NCBI GenBank assembly: GCA_963680875.1
Contig: OY804583.1
Coordinates: forward strand, 35,577,331-35,641,330
Origin: Bathymodiolus brooksi
Taxonomy: Eukaryota > Mollusca > Bivalvia > Mytilida > Modiolidae
DNA: 64,000 nt
Direction of reading: 5' to 3'
Positions 1-14,400 of the stretch are shown here, in pieces. The notes below the pieces were generated by a model, which was not told the origin of the DNA, ran no database searches, and worked only from the letters and a program-made list of their open reading frames with translations. A program made the translations under genes and the position numbers. Every line of letters begins with the position of its first letter. Positions within the stretch are counted from its first letter, which is position 1.

Positions 1-2333
1 TTTTGTGAGAGGTGGCCTTTCGTGGGAGTAGTCTTATAAGAGAGGTGGTCTTTGGTGGGAGTGGTCCTATAAGAGAGGTTGCCTTTGGTGAGAGTGGCCT
101 TATAAGAGAGGTTGCCTTTGGTGAGAGTGTCCTTATAAGAGAGGTTGCCTTTGGTGGGAGTGGCCTTATAAGAGAGCTTGCCTTTGGTGAGAGTGCCCTT
201 ATAAGAGATGTGGCCTTATAAGTGAGGTTTTCTTTTGTGAGAGTGGCCATATAAGAGAGGTTGCCTTTGGTGAGAGTGGCCTTATAAGAGAGGTGACCTT
301 TGGTGAGAGTGCCCTTATAAGAGAATGTGCCTTTGGTGAGAGTGGCCTTATAAGTGAGGTTGCCTTTTGTGAGAGTGGCCTTATAAGAGAGGTTGCCTTT
401 GGTGAGAGTGGCCTTATAAGATAGGTTGCCTTTGGTGGGAGTGGCCTTATAAGAGAGCTTGCCTTTGGTGAGAGTGCCCTTATAAGAGATGTGGCCTTAT
501 AAGTGAGGTTTTCTTTTGTGAGAGTGGCCATATAAGAGAGGTTGCCTTTGGTGAGAGTGGCCTTATAAGAGAGGTGACCTTTGGTGAGAGTGCCCTTATA
601 AGAGAATGTGCCTTTGGTGAGAGTGGCCTTATAAGTGAGGTTGCCTTTTGTGAGAGTGGCCTTATAAGAGAGGTTGCCTTTGGTGGGAGTGGCCCTATAA
701 GAGAGGTGACCTTTGGTGGGAGTGGTCTTATAAGAGAGGTGGCCTTTGGTGGGAGTGGCCCTATAAGAGAGGTTGCCTTTGGTGAGAGTGATCATATAAG
801 AGAGGTTGCCTTTGGTGAGAGTGGCCTTATAAGAGAGGCTGCCTTTGATGGGAGTGGACTTATATTAAAGTGAGGTTGCCTTTGGTGAGAGTGGCCTAAA
901 AAGAGATGTGGCCTTATAAGTGAGGTTGCCTTTTGTGAGAGTGGCCTTATAAGAGAGGTTGCCTTTGGTGAGAGTGGCCTTATAAGAGATGTTGCCTTTG
1001 GTGAGAGTGGCCTTATAAGAGAGCTTCCCTTTGGTGAGAGTGGCCTTATAAGTGAAGTTGTCTTTTGTGAGAGTGGCCTTATAAGAGAGGTTGCCTTTGG
1101 TGAGAGTGGCCTTATAAGAGAGGCTGCCTTTGATGGGAGTGGACTTATATTAAAGTGAGGTTGCCTTTGGTGAGAGTGGCCTAAAAAGAGATGTGGCCTT
1201 ATAAGTGAGGTTGCCTTTTGTGAGAGTGGCCTTATAAGAGAGGTTGCCTTTGGTGAGAGTGGCCTTATAAGAGATGTTGCCTTTGGTGAGAGTGGCCTTA
1301 TAAGAGAGCTTCCCTTTGGTGAGAGTGGCCTTATAAGTGAAGTTGTCTTTTGTGAGAGTGGCCTTATAAGAGAGGTTGCCTTTGGTGAGAGTGGCCTTAT
1401 AAGTGAGGTTGTCTTTTGTGAGAGTGGCCTTATAAGAGAGGTTGCCTTTGGTGAGAGTGGCCTTATAAGAGAGGTTGCCTTTGGTGAGAGTGGCCTTATA
1501 AGAGAGGTTGCCTTTGGTGAGAGTGGCCTTATAAGTGAGGTTGCCATTTGTGAGAGTGGCCTTATAAGAGAGGTTGCCTTTGGTGGAAGTGGTCTTATAA
1601 GAGAGGTGGCCTTTGGTGGGAGTGGTCTTATAAGAGAGGTGGCCTTTGGTGGGAGTGGTCCTATAAGAGAGGTTGCCTTTGGTGAGAGTGGTCATATAAG
1701 AGAGGTTGCCTTTGGTGAGAGTGGCCTTATAAGAGAGGCTGCCTTTGATGGGAGTGGACTTATATTAAAGAGAGGTTGCCTTTGGTGAGAGTGGCCTTAT
1801 ATGCCTTTGGTGAGAGTGGCCTAAAAAGATATGTGGCCTTTGGTGAGAGTGGCCTTATAAGAGAGGTTGCCTTTGGTGAGAGTGGCCTTATAAGAGAGGT
1901 TACCTTTGGTGAGAGTGGCCTTATAAATAAGAGATGTTGCCTTTGGTGAGAGTGGCCTTATAAGAGAGGTTGCCTTTGGTGAGAGTGGCCTTATAAGTGA
2001 GGTTGCCTTTTGTGAGAGGTGGCCTTTGGTGGAACTGGTCTTATAAGAGAGGTGGCCTTTGGTGGGAGTGGTCTTATAAGAGAGGTGGCCTTTGGTGAGA
2101 GTGGTCTTATAAGAGAGGTGGGCTTTGGTGGGAGTGGTCTTTGGTGAGAGTGGCCTTATAAGAGAGGTTGCCTTTGGTGGGAGTGTTCTAATAAGAGAGG
2201 TGGCCTTTGGTGGGAGTGGTCTTATAAGAGAGGCTACCTTTGGTGGGAGTGGTCTTATAAGAGAGGCTACCTTTGGTGGGAGTGGTCTTATAAGAGAGGT
2301 GGCCTTTGCTGGGAGTGGTCTTATAAGAAGGGG
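1..2333. repeat. 33-bp minisatellite (block A)
   Basis: About 70 units of AGTGGCCTTATAAGAGAGG plus TTGCCTTTGGTGAG. Because the period is 33 and stop codons are rare, several frames on both strands are open (plus-strand repeat '[11 protein letters not shown]'). I treat these as non-coding: they have no start context, no composition like the flanking exons, and lie in an intron. An extra segment of about 280 bp is duplicated within it (around 850-1430) relative to block B. It ends 35 bp from the exon 20 donor. Confidence 0.93.
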
Positions 2334-2367
2334 ACTACTGAATAGCCGAATACCAACGGAAACTTAC

Positions 2368-2446
2368 ATTTGTCCAGGCTAAGTGATATGGCATCAACAG
2401 CTATATCTCCTTTTGTGGTGGGGCCAATGGTTCCTTTGATCTGAAT
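2368..2446 (-). CDS. Exon 20: third MAM domain, part 4 (block A); last exon in window
   Basis: The block A twin of exon 15, 79 bp, encoding '[15 protein letters not shown]' with a phase 1 exit (T|GTAAGT). The next exon, expected to begin with GT or GC to complete a Cys codon, lies outside the window: everything from 1 to 2333 is 33-bp minisatellite. Confidence 0.9.
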
Positions 2447-5400
2447 CTAAAAAGTCACATTTGTTAAAATATTCTGAAGTCTTTTGTTTTAATTGTTGTA
2501 TAATTTTGTTTGAAAAGATAGAAAATTGGATTATCATCGAAATAGAAAATCCCTAAAAATACAAGAAATCCCTAATAATATGAAAAATCCCCAATAGTAT
2601 AGGAAATCTCTAATAACATGCAAAATCCCTAATTAAATAGGAAATCCCAAGGAACACAGGAAATCCTTAATAATATAGCAATTCCCTAATAATATAGGAA
2701 ATCCATTTATGAAATAAAAAAAAATATAGAAAAAAAATATAGGCAATCCCAAATAAAACAGAAAATTCATAATAATATAAAAAAAAATCCCTATTAAAAT
2801 AGAAAATCCCTAATAATATAATAATATAGAAACTCCCTAATAATATAGGACTCCTGAATAACATGGACATCAACTAAGTCGGTAAACAGGAAGTAGGAAT
2901 CTGATGGGTCCAAAAACGCTTCCTACAATATGGTATACCTATATGAAGGTTGTCACCAAATATAAGATTTCTGCCATCAATAGTTGCTGAGAAAAATGCG
3001 CTGAAAAATATCTTCGACGGACGGAAGGACGGATGGACGGAGGTAAAACAGTATACCCCCTCCGGTGGAGTGGGGGTATAATAAGATAGGAAATCCCTAA
3101 TAATATAGAACATCCAAAACAAAATTTAAAAAAATCCCTAATAACAGGAAATACCAAATAAAATATGAAATCTCTAATAACATAGGACATCCCTAATGAT
3201 ATATGAAATCCCAAAATATTACAGAAAAATCGAATTAACATTGGAAATTCATAATAATGTACGAAATCCATATTAATATAGAAAATCACTAATAATACAG
3301 GAAATCACTATTGATATAGGAAATCGCTAATGATATAAGAAATTCCTAATAAAATAGAAAATCCTTAATATTAGGAAATCCCAAACAATATGCGAAATCC
3401 CTGATAATTAATTAATTTAGGGAGTCACTAATAACATAGCGTTTCGTTATTAACATATGAAATCCCTTACAAAAATAGGAAATTCCTAAACATAGAAGGA
3501 ATCCATATTAATATAGAAATCTCTTATGACATAGAAAATCCTGATTCATACCGGACATTCCTAATTAGATAGGAAATCCTTATTAATACAGGAAATCCTT
3601 AATAATATAGGAAATCCCTATTAATAGAGGAACTCCCTAATAATATAGGAAATCCCTTTTAATACAGGAAATCCCTAATAATATACAAAATCCTTAATAA
3701 TACAGGAAATCCCTAATAATGTAGAGAGCTCGAGTATGTCTTTAATAATATGGGGAATCGATAATAATATGGAAAATCACCAAGCACGATGCAATTTACC
3801 ATGCATATGCATCGTCCTAAAGACAGGTTGTGCATCTAATTCCTCCTATATAACTAGATGACGTCCCTTTCAAAAGACATGTCCTATGTCTATAGCATAG
3901 CTTACTCTATGGGAGCGGTATTTGACAGTAAAAATGACAACAAAACTACCTACCACTGCATCTGAATACTGTGGAATATTAAATCTTGTTGTATGCCATT
4001 CATCACCTTGACTTCCATCAATAGACATAGTCGGGTTGTAGGTACTACCTCTTTCTCCTGCAGACACAATCAAACTTCCAGGAGATCCTCTCATGTGATA
4101 CGACAGCTCCATACAAAAGAAAGAGGCTGAAAACAGTGATTATTCATGTATCAATAATAGATTATAATTTATTCATCATCTTTAAAGAACTATTTATTGC
4201 TTAACATTATCTTTTGCAATATTTCAGCCATATCGTGGCAAAAGTGAGTGAGTGAATGAGTGATTGCTACTCAGCGCCAACTCAGCAATTGCTCAGCTCT
4301 ATTATTGTGAGAACAAGTTAATTTTCAATGAGATATTGATGAGGTCCGCTTTGTACCAGACCAACACGTTTAACTTGATTTTAATAGTGATAGCTCAGTC
4401 TGTGGATAGACATGTTGTCCCACTCGGAAACATTATCCTGATTCTGAGGCCACATATCTTTGCTCATTCACCTTAATGCTGAGTGCTTAGCGGAAAGGCA
4501 ACCAATACCAATTTTATATTCTTTGGTTTGACCCCACCGTGACTTGAACCCACGATCTACCGCAATCCAGACGAGCACTCTAACCATTACAACACTGATG
4601 CGGTTATCGTGGCATGAAATTTCAATTAAATATATTAAAATTGAATAGGGCAATATCAGTCAATAATATGTAAAGAAACGTGTAAAATAAAAAAATAACA
4701 TGGTTAAATAAAAATTATAAAATAATATCAGTATTAAATAAAGAGTAGAGATATTACACAAAACAATATTCTATGATACAAATGGGGCTCTTTAAATAAA
4801 AATACTAAAATTGGGTTCACTGTGACCTTTGTAAATAAACCCAGAAGAGTTTGTTGATACCAAAGGGGTAATTAGAATCTGTCTGTCGAAGTAGAACTTA
4901 TTATCCTACAATGGTGTGATTTTTGAATATTAATATACATGTAGGTGTAATAGATAAACTGTATTAACATAGGAGTTATAGAAAAATAAACTGTATTGAT
5001 ATAGGAGTTATAGATAAACTGTATTGTTATTTAGTTATGGCACCTAATCAAGCTTTCCTGGCACCTAATTCGTGTAGCACGAATGGTAAGGAACGATAAC
5101 AGTAGAAACACAGACGTGATGGTGGACACCTTTGAAAATGAAAAGAAGTTATGTTTGTTTCTGCCCTTTCAATAAGAAGATTTAGAAGATACCAAAGGGA
5201 GGTAATCAGAATCCATATATCGAAGACAAAACACTGGCCAAACGGAAAAGTACAAAAGGACAAACAACGATCTACTAAACATACACATAAAACTAAAGAT
5301 CGAGTCATACTAACCCCACTAAAAACTGGGGGTGAATTCAGGTGTTCCAGAAGGGAAAGCGATTCCTGCTCCACTAGTGGCACCCGCAGTGTTAATCTAG

Positions 5401-8400
5401 TTACAAACCCGGTGATAAGTCGTGAATGAGGAAAGGACCGGGAAGTGCTTACGACAAGTGGAACATATCCATGGTCGTTTGTAACACAGATATTCCATAA
5501 CGGGCAACCAAGTCATGGTGGCGACGGTAACATTTTCGTTTTGCGGTTGGGTCATGCCAATTAACCTGTCATTCAACTTTGACGTCCAACTATATGGAAG
5601 ACAGTTATATAAATTGACCAATCTGATAACAACTTCTGGCATGTACTCGATTTTGATGCTTATAGATTTACTAGGCTCATCGCTGATTGGTCGGTTGAAA
5701 CAAATGAACCCTGACATGACCCCATATGAGATGTCTTTATATATTAGGGTACTACCAAATAAAATAAAGTAGGAATGAACTGGATGGCATTAGATGTAAG
5801 ACGCTAAAGAAAAGTAACAGATATAAAAAGATGCAAAACAAACGTTTGATTCTAATTAGATTAACTGATTATACTGATTATACTGATTATACTGATTATA
5901 CTGATTTCTTAAAGGTTGGTGGTCCCATTTAACAATTAAATAAACATCCACTATGAAATATTGTGTGCAGTGGTATTAAACACACATTATTCTAATACAA
6001 TATACATACATGGCAGTTGGTATAGAGCTGTACTAATAATAGCTTCATCATCAGGTACACGTGGTGAGGAGGCCTCTGTATATATATAGTATGATCCGGA
6101 GGCAGCACTGCTAGGTCCTGTAGATGATGATGTTGTTGTTCCCTATGAATACAAACATATTACGTCTTATATGTAAAGAATGCTGACTGGCTTAACATTT
6201 AATGTTCACAAGAAAAGTTTGAAGATAAAAAAGGAGTAATCAGAATTCGTTGAAGCTTCAGAGCCGTTAAACACAAATAACACCAACGTGTTCAAAGTGT
6301 TGTTAAACACATATAACCCTAGCGTGTTCAAAGTGTTGCTAAGCACATATACCAATAACCGTAAATATGCTCAAAGTTAAGCACATACAACCATAGTGTG
6401 TTCAAATTGTATTTCAGAAGAATTTGAAGATACGAAAGGGGTCATCAGAATACGTATTTCGAAGAAGAACAGACAAAACAATGGACAAAAGAAAAAGTAC
6501 AAAAGGACAAACAACGATCTACAAACATACACATAAAACTAAAGATCGAGTAACAAGTCTTATAATGAACAACCAAATTGTTTTAATAACGGCCAAGCAT
6601 TGCAAGATGTACGCAATACAGATTCAACATCACGCTATCAAAATGATTTGTAACTGGATCGGAATACATGGAAAACGATCAGTAATTCCCATGTCTTCCC
6701 ATTCCTACATATCCTACTAAATAACATAGATATCCTGCAATATTATTACAGCAGTATGCCTTTTATACGACCACCCTTTCTGGAAAGAAGAAAAGGTTTT
6801 ATCAGAGAGGTTGTCTCATTTGTGGAGGCAGCTGACTGGTCTCTTAATATCACAATACATCTGCAATCGGGTCTGCTATCAGAGGTGGTCTTTGGTGAGA
6901 GGGGTCATGTAAGGGGGAGACCACTATGTTAATTCTGGGTATACAAATCCATTCACAATATGAATCTTTACAGTGCCGACACACTGAAATATGGATCTAT
7001 GTCGCTTAACTCAGACATATTAACCTGATTCCGAACCACCCAATATTTACTCTCACTTCTTAAAACTGCCTACTGAACAGGGAAACATTAAATACCATTT
7101 TCATTTTCAAAACCATAACCCCCCCCCCTTCAAGTTAAATAGTCGGTCCCTAACCATGACCATTTATACAGTTCATTGGCTTGTGGGTTACATAAGATAA
7201 CATCAATAACAATGAACCATATAAGATTGTTATTGATTAATTGATTGATTGAATGAATGATTGGTTGATTACTGTTAAATGTCCACTGAAAAGGAAATCA
7301 GCTATATTCGTATTTATATTCTATAACAATAAGTTTGCAAAACAATGTACTAGCAGGTGTCACTAGAACAGCCATATTGATTGATATTTTGATTGCCTCA
7401 GATCGAGTCAGAAATTGTTGCCTTGCCAACAGGAATAGATAAACATGCAATCATCCTATAACTCTTAATTAAGCGACTACAATTAGTTAACATTGGCAGT
7501 GGTTAACGTTGTAATCTACTCATGTAAGGTAAAGAATGTCAGCTTAAAATATAACGTAGAAATCCAACAGTACAAATTTAGCGTAGATCAGTCCATTACA
7601 TCTGTAATGTAGAAATTGATCAGAATCAATGTAACGTAGAAAATATCAATTACACAGGTAGCATTGAAAATGTCCATAAAAATGGAAGGTTGAAATTGTT
7701 CATTACAAAAGTATCGTAGAAAATGTCCATTACAAATGTAACGTAGAGAATGTCTATTATAAATGTAATATAAACAATGTCCATTACAAATGTAACGTAG
7801 AGAATGTTTATTACAAATGTAACAAAAAAAATGTCCATTACAAATGTAACATAGAAAATGTCCATAAAAATGTAACATAGAGAATGTCTATTACAATTGT
7901 AGCTTAGAAAATGTTCATTACAAATGTAACATAGAGAATATCCATTACAAATGTAATGTAGAAAATGTCCATTACAAATGTAACGTAGGAAATGTTCATT
8001 ACAAATGTAACATAAAAAATGTCCATTACAAATGCAACGTAGAAAATGTCAATTACAAATGTAACGTAGAAAATGTTCATTACAAGTATAACATAGAAAA
8101 TGTCCATTATAAATGTAATGTAGAAAATGTCCATTACAAATGTAACATAGCAAATGTCCATTACAAATGTAACATAGAAAATGTTCATTACAAATGTAAC
8201 GTAGAAAATGTTCATTACAAATGTAACATAGAAAATGTCCATTACAAATGCAACGTAGAAAATGTCCATTACCAATGCAACGTAGAAAATGTCAATTACA
8301 AATGTAACGTAGAAAATGTTCATTACAAATGTAACATAGAAAATGTCCATTACAAATGTAATGTAGAAAATGACCATTACAAATGTAACATAGCAAATGT

Positions 8401-11400
8401 CCATTACAAATGTAACGTAGAAAATGTTCATTACAAATGTAACGTAGAAAATCTCCATTACAAATGTAATATCGAAAATGTCCATTACAAATGTAATATC
8501 GAAAATGTTCATTACAAATGTAACATAGAAAATGTCCATTACAAATGCAACGTAGAAAATGTCCATTACAAATGCAACGTAGAAAATGTCCATTACCAAT
8601 GCAACGTAGAAAATGTCAATTACAAATGTAACGTAGAAAATGTTCATTACAAATGTAACATACAAAATGTCCATTACAAATGTAATGTAGAAAATGACCA
8701 TTACAAATGTAACGTAGAAAATCTCCATTACAAATGTAATATAGCAAATGTCCATTACAAATGTAACGTAGAAAATGCCCAACACAAATGCAATTTAGAA
8801 AATGTCCGTTTTAAATGTAACATAGAAAATGTCCATTTTAAAGGTGATATAGAAAATATTCATGACAAATGCCATCTTAATTGTAAATAAATAGTCATAA
8901 TATAAAAATAAACTTACAGAGTTTCGTGTCCAATCAAAATCATCATCTGCAATGTCGTCAAAGAGGCATCCACCATCCACAGTCTCAAAGTCACATGTCA
9001 TACTCTGTATCGTTGTTTTATCTATCAAAAGTACAATGCATTACGCTGAATAACTTTTAGTGAGTATTATTACAGAAACAGTGAAACCGAATTTAACTTG
9101 AATAAACCAAATAGTTGTCTATGAGGATCACAAAAGTTGGTTCCGTGCAGACAGGTTTCACTGCATATTCATGAAATGTACATATTTCACTGCATATTCA
9201 TCAAATGTAGAAGTATTTCTTACTATTGACTATCCCTGAATGGGATCTTCCTCATAAGTACATGGTAGATCCTATTTTCGTTTTGTAAACGCTATGAGCC
9301 TAGTATTCTCTAGACATGGCATTACTTTATGTGTCGTCCAAATTCTGTATTTACTAAGTTCCCCGTACAGTAGTATGATCTTCGTTCATGTCTAGTGTGG
9401 ATTCTGTGTTTACTAAGTTCCCCGTACAGTAGTATGATCTTCGTTCATATCTAGTGTGGATTATGTATTTACTAAGTTCCCCATACAGTAGTATGATCTT
9501 CGTTCATATCTAGTGTGGATTGTGTATTTACTAAGTTCCCCGTACAGTAGTATGATCTTCGTTCATGTCTAGTGTGGATTCTGTATTGACTAAGTTCCCC
9601 ATACAGTAGTATGATCTTCGTTCATATCTAGTGTGGATTCTGTATTTACAAAGTTCCCCGTACAGTAGGATGATCTTCGTTCATGTCTAGTATGGATTGT
9701 GTATTTACTAAGTTCCCCGTACAGTAGTATGATCTTCGTTCATGTCTAGTGTGGATTCTGTATTGACTAAGTTCCCCATACAGTAGTATGATCTTCGTTC
9801 ATATCTAGTGTGGATTCTGTATTTACAAAGTTCCCCGTACAGTAGGATGATCGTCGTTCATGTCTAGTGTGGATTGTGTATTTACTAAGTTCCCCGTACA
9901 GTAGTATGATCTTCGTTCATGTCTAGTGTGGATTGTGTATTGACTAAGTTCCCCATACAGTAGTATGATCTTCGTTCATATCTAGTGTGGATTCTGTATT
10001 TACAAAGTTCCCCGTACATTAGGATGATCTTCGTTCATGTCTAGTGTGGATTCTGTATTTACTAAGTTTCCCATACATTAGGATTATCTTCGTTCATGTC
10101 TAGTGTGGATTCTGTATCTACTAAGTTCCCCATACAGTAGTATGATCTTCATTCATGTCTAGTGTGGATTGTGTATTTACTAAGTTCCCCATACAGTAGG
10201 ATGATCTTCGTTCATATCTAGTGTGGATTGTGTTGCTCAATCCCCAATTACATGTCTAGTGTGGATTGTGTTGTTCAATCCTCAATGTTACATGTCTAGT
10301 GTGGATTGTGTTGCTCAATCCTCAATTACATGTCTAGTGTGGATTGTTTTGCTCAATCCTCAATATTACATGTCTAGTATGGATTGTGTTGCTCAATCCT
10401 CAATTACATGTCTAGTGTGGATTGTGTTGTTCAATCCTCAATAATACATGTCTATTGTGGATTGTGTTGCTCAATCCTCAATATTACATGTCTAGTGTGG
10501 ATTTCGGTAATTTTGTTATTACCTTTAATTAATTATCCATTAGATATATACAACACCACGAATGAATATATTTTCAGTTATTTTGTCAGCTATTAAGCTT
10601 AGCTGAATCTCCTGACATCTTATTTGTTTGTATCCTTATGTTATGTTTCCTAAACACCGAATAATCCCCGAGAGATATGTGCAAACAAATACTGTTCTAA
10701 CTAAAAGGTACAACTCCCTCCATAAGTGGAGTCCTCTAGTTGTGTGGAGTGAATAAAATAAAAACCTCACATTGATGACAGGCTACATATATGCAGGTGT
10801 GGATTCAGACAGGGACACACCCATCTACCTCCCTTTAAAAACTCGGTCAGTGATCTTTGTTGTTAAATTAGACAATACTCCTAGGCAACAAAGTGTGTTT
10901 CCCCTCTAACATCTGTGCCTACATATGAGGGCCTCATGTCTGGAGAATGTCAATCTCCTTGCAGGTAGCAGACAACTAGCAGTAGATCATTATAAACATG
11001 TGCTATCAATAAGCCCAAGACTCCCAAAATGCATCACAACAAGGTATGATTCTTCTTATCTAAACTCCACCCATGAAGTATACACCATTTTTCCATATTA
11101 CTTTGTTCGCTTGTTGATTCTCTGTTATGCACATTTAACAAAATCTAGTAAATACTTTTTTTTTCAGAAATAAGGATCTAATGGTTTTGACAATAAATGT
11201 AAACAAATACAATGAGTAGGTTGTGTAACTCAGAATAATACTTTATTAAACGTTGACAGCTATTAAATATAATATGATAATACGGTAGATGTTACCTAAC
11301 TTGGGACGAAGTCCAATAAAAAAAATTAAACAATATTAACTCAGATATATGTACTCGACGTCTCACTTTCATAGAAAATATTATTTCGGACAGGAGGAGG

Positions 11401-14400
11401 AAGAAATGAAACTCTGTTTAATGATATTGTCAGTCCATTGTATATGTTTAATGGGCTAGAAAACGCTGCGGTCTTGAGTCATGTTTTAACATTCATAACC
11501 GGAAGTAGTTCCAGATTACTGCGCATCCGAATTTCTGCAGAAACCCTCTGTATTGGTTTCTGGTGCGTCATTTCTGGTGCAAGGAATTTTAGCTATTAAG
11601 TGATATGGATCTAGAATCAAAATATTGCTATTTCTACCATAGTTGGGACTTCGTCCCATATAACTTCTTACTAATTAACTAACAATGACCTCGATGATAG
11701 AGAGGACAAGGTCATTAACATATGACAACATGTCATGACAACAGTTGACACAGGTTCACACCCTCATACCCACCTCAAATGTGTGAATGTTGTGTGGGTG
11801 TGTCATGGATCAGTTTGTGATATCTCTCCTGCCTGGTGTGTACAAGACTGAAAGTAAGCATATTTTTCATAGGTAACCATAGGTAGCAATAGCTGATTTT
11901 GGCCTATACTAGTTAGACCCATTGGTTTACTTGTATCAACAGACTTGACAACAAAATTATTTGTCTTTTGTATCTTTTGATTATGAGCATACCTGTTGAA
12001 GGTTATTGCAGAAACACTAATTTCGGTTTTATCGGGATATTTCGGTTTCTGCCACCAATAAAACTGACCGCCACAATATATCTGAAATATTGTTGAAAGT
12101 GGTGTTAAGTACCATAACACCTCCACCACCCCACAGTTCAACCACCTAAATTTCATATCTATGTTTAATTTTGTACTAGCATACCTTGAATGGTGCATAA
12201 ATCTCCTGTCCATTCAGAACCAGATGGACAAGTACAGACAAATGTTCCTGCATCTATATTTGATGAGCATTGTGCACCATTCTGGCATGGTGAAGAATCA
12301 CATGGATTACCTACAAATAAACATACAAGTTTAACGTTATTGTTGATGGCTTCGTAATTCTCAAGATTTTATATCTAAACATGTACGTTATTATTGACAA
12401 AAGGTAATATTGATAATATTGTTAAACTTTCAGTTCATCTTTACTTCCAGTTGTTTGTAGGAAGGCTCAAGTCTAATTTACATTAGGGAACGACCATTTA
12501 ACTTGAAGGGGGGTTATGGTTTTTTTCTAAAAAAATATTCTGATTCCCAATGTTGCTGAAAAAAATATTCTGATTTTGGTGGAGGAAAAAAAAAATAATC
12601 TGATTCAGAATTTTTGTCATATAACCTAATGTTATATTCTGGAAAAAAATTTCGCGCTTTACATGACAAAAAAAATAAATATTCTAACTCTTGTGTTGTC
12701 CGAAATTTTTTTTTTGAACGAAACAAAAAACCATAACCACCCCTCCCCCCCCCCCCCTTCAAGTTAAATGGTCGGTCCCTTATTATTGACAAAAGGTAAT
12801 ATTGATAATATTGTTAAACTTTCAGTTCGTCTTTACCTCTAGTTGTTTGTAGGGGCTCAAGTCTTATTTACATTATTTGTGTTAGTTTGTGTAGAGTAGT
12901 GTCTAACACATATTGTGCTATGGTTTTGTTTTGTTGTATTCGTCTTGTGTTTCTCTGGATTGTCCATATTTGATTGCCCCTTCTGTATTCTCTTTCGGTT
13001 TATGTCATTGGTTAAAACTAGTATTAGGTATTTACACAGGCGCATGGGGCATGGATTTCGTTTTCCTCCTCCCCCCCTTTTCTCTACTACCCCCCCCCTT
13101 TTTTCAAAATTTTCATATAAATCATTCCTTTTTCAAAATTTTCATAATCATTCATTTTTTCTTCATTTGACAATATCAGAAGATGTCATACATCATGAAT
13201 AATACGTGTATTCTGTGTCCACAGTTTTTCGTCTTATACTGTATCAGTCGAAAAACTGTGGACACAGAATACACGTATTATTCATGATGTATGACGTCTA
13301 CTGATATTGTCAAATGAAGACAAAACGAATGATTATGAAAATTTTGAAAAAGGAATGATTTATATGAAAATTTTGAAAAAAGGAGGGGTAGTAGAGAAAA
13401 GGGGGGAGGAGGAAACGAAATCCATGCTCCATGCGCCTGTGGGTATTTATATCGGAATGATGCTTATTTAAAAACAGATGGGGTTTGCCAGCAGGATAGT
13501 GTTTTTTACCGGGAATTGCGATTTCATCGAATAACACAACTGATAGCCATGATATAACTGTAATGCTAATAAGTAATGGGTGACACTGTCCTGTTGATAT
13601 AATACGGTTGTTTCCAATCATTTCCATTCCGTCAAAAGTTTCTTATTTTCGTCTGTCAGACCATGTGATTTTGATGGCATGTTAGGCACTGGGCTTCCAG
13701 TGTCAATGTACACAACGAAAACTCTAATCGATATGTGACGTTTCAACGTTCCTCAATTTAACGAATTTTTAACATTATCTGTGAAAAACAGATGTCAAAT
13801 TTAATTGTTTTATTTGTATCAAAGACTTCAATACATAGACAATTACTTCTTTAAAATTAAATTTGATTTCTTCTTTATTTACTGCCGTCAGCATCATGAA
13901 AGGAAAACGATCTGTCTTGATATATATTTCTTATCAGATAGACAGTGGGGTACCAAACCCCAGCATTTACTATGCCATTTTCTTGGCGTCTCTTATTACA
14001 ATTATTTATAATCTACCGCATCTACGACTATGATATGTTGACGTTGTCACGGTAATAACGTATACACCGGAAGTCGTCTGCCTAACATTTCAGACGTCAA
14101 GACATGAAAAAGATGGAACGTGGTCGGAATTGACATGATACGAAACAACCGTATTGTAATATGTTATATATGCATGATATTATGATAAATCATTTAAAAA
14201 TAGATATAGCTAAAATGTTGTTGAAAGTCATGTTAAACAACTACAGTAGTTCTCCTGTTATGATGCCATCTCTTCTGCAGTGTTTTTAAAAGAGGGCTGG
14301 GCTTCTCTTGAAGGGGACAATTTAGTAGTATTTCACTATCTCAGTGAATCAAAAATCCAGTCTGATAGAGATGGCCTTTGGTTAGGGTGGCCTTATAAGA

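Noticed and set aside
10925..11173. 82-residue plus-strand frame
   Set aside because: No similarity known to me, lies in the intron between exons 16 and 17, and has no supporting signals.
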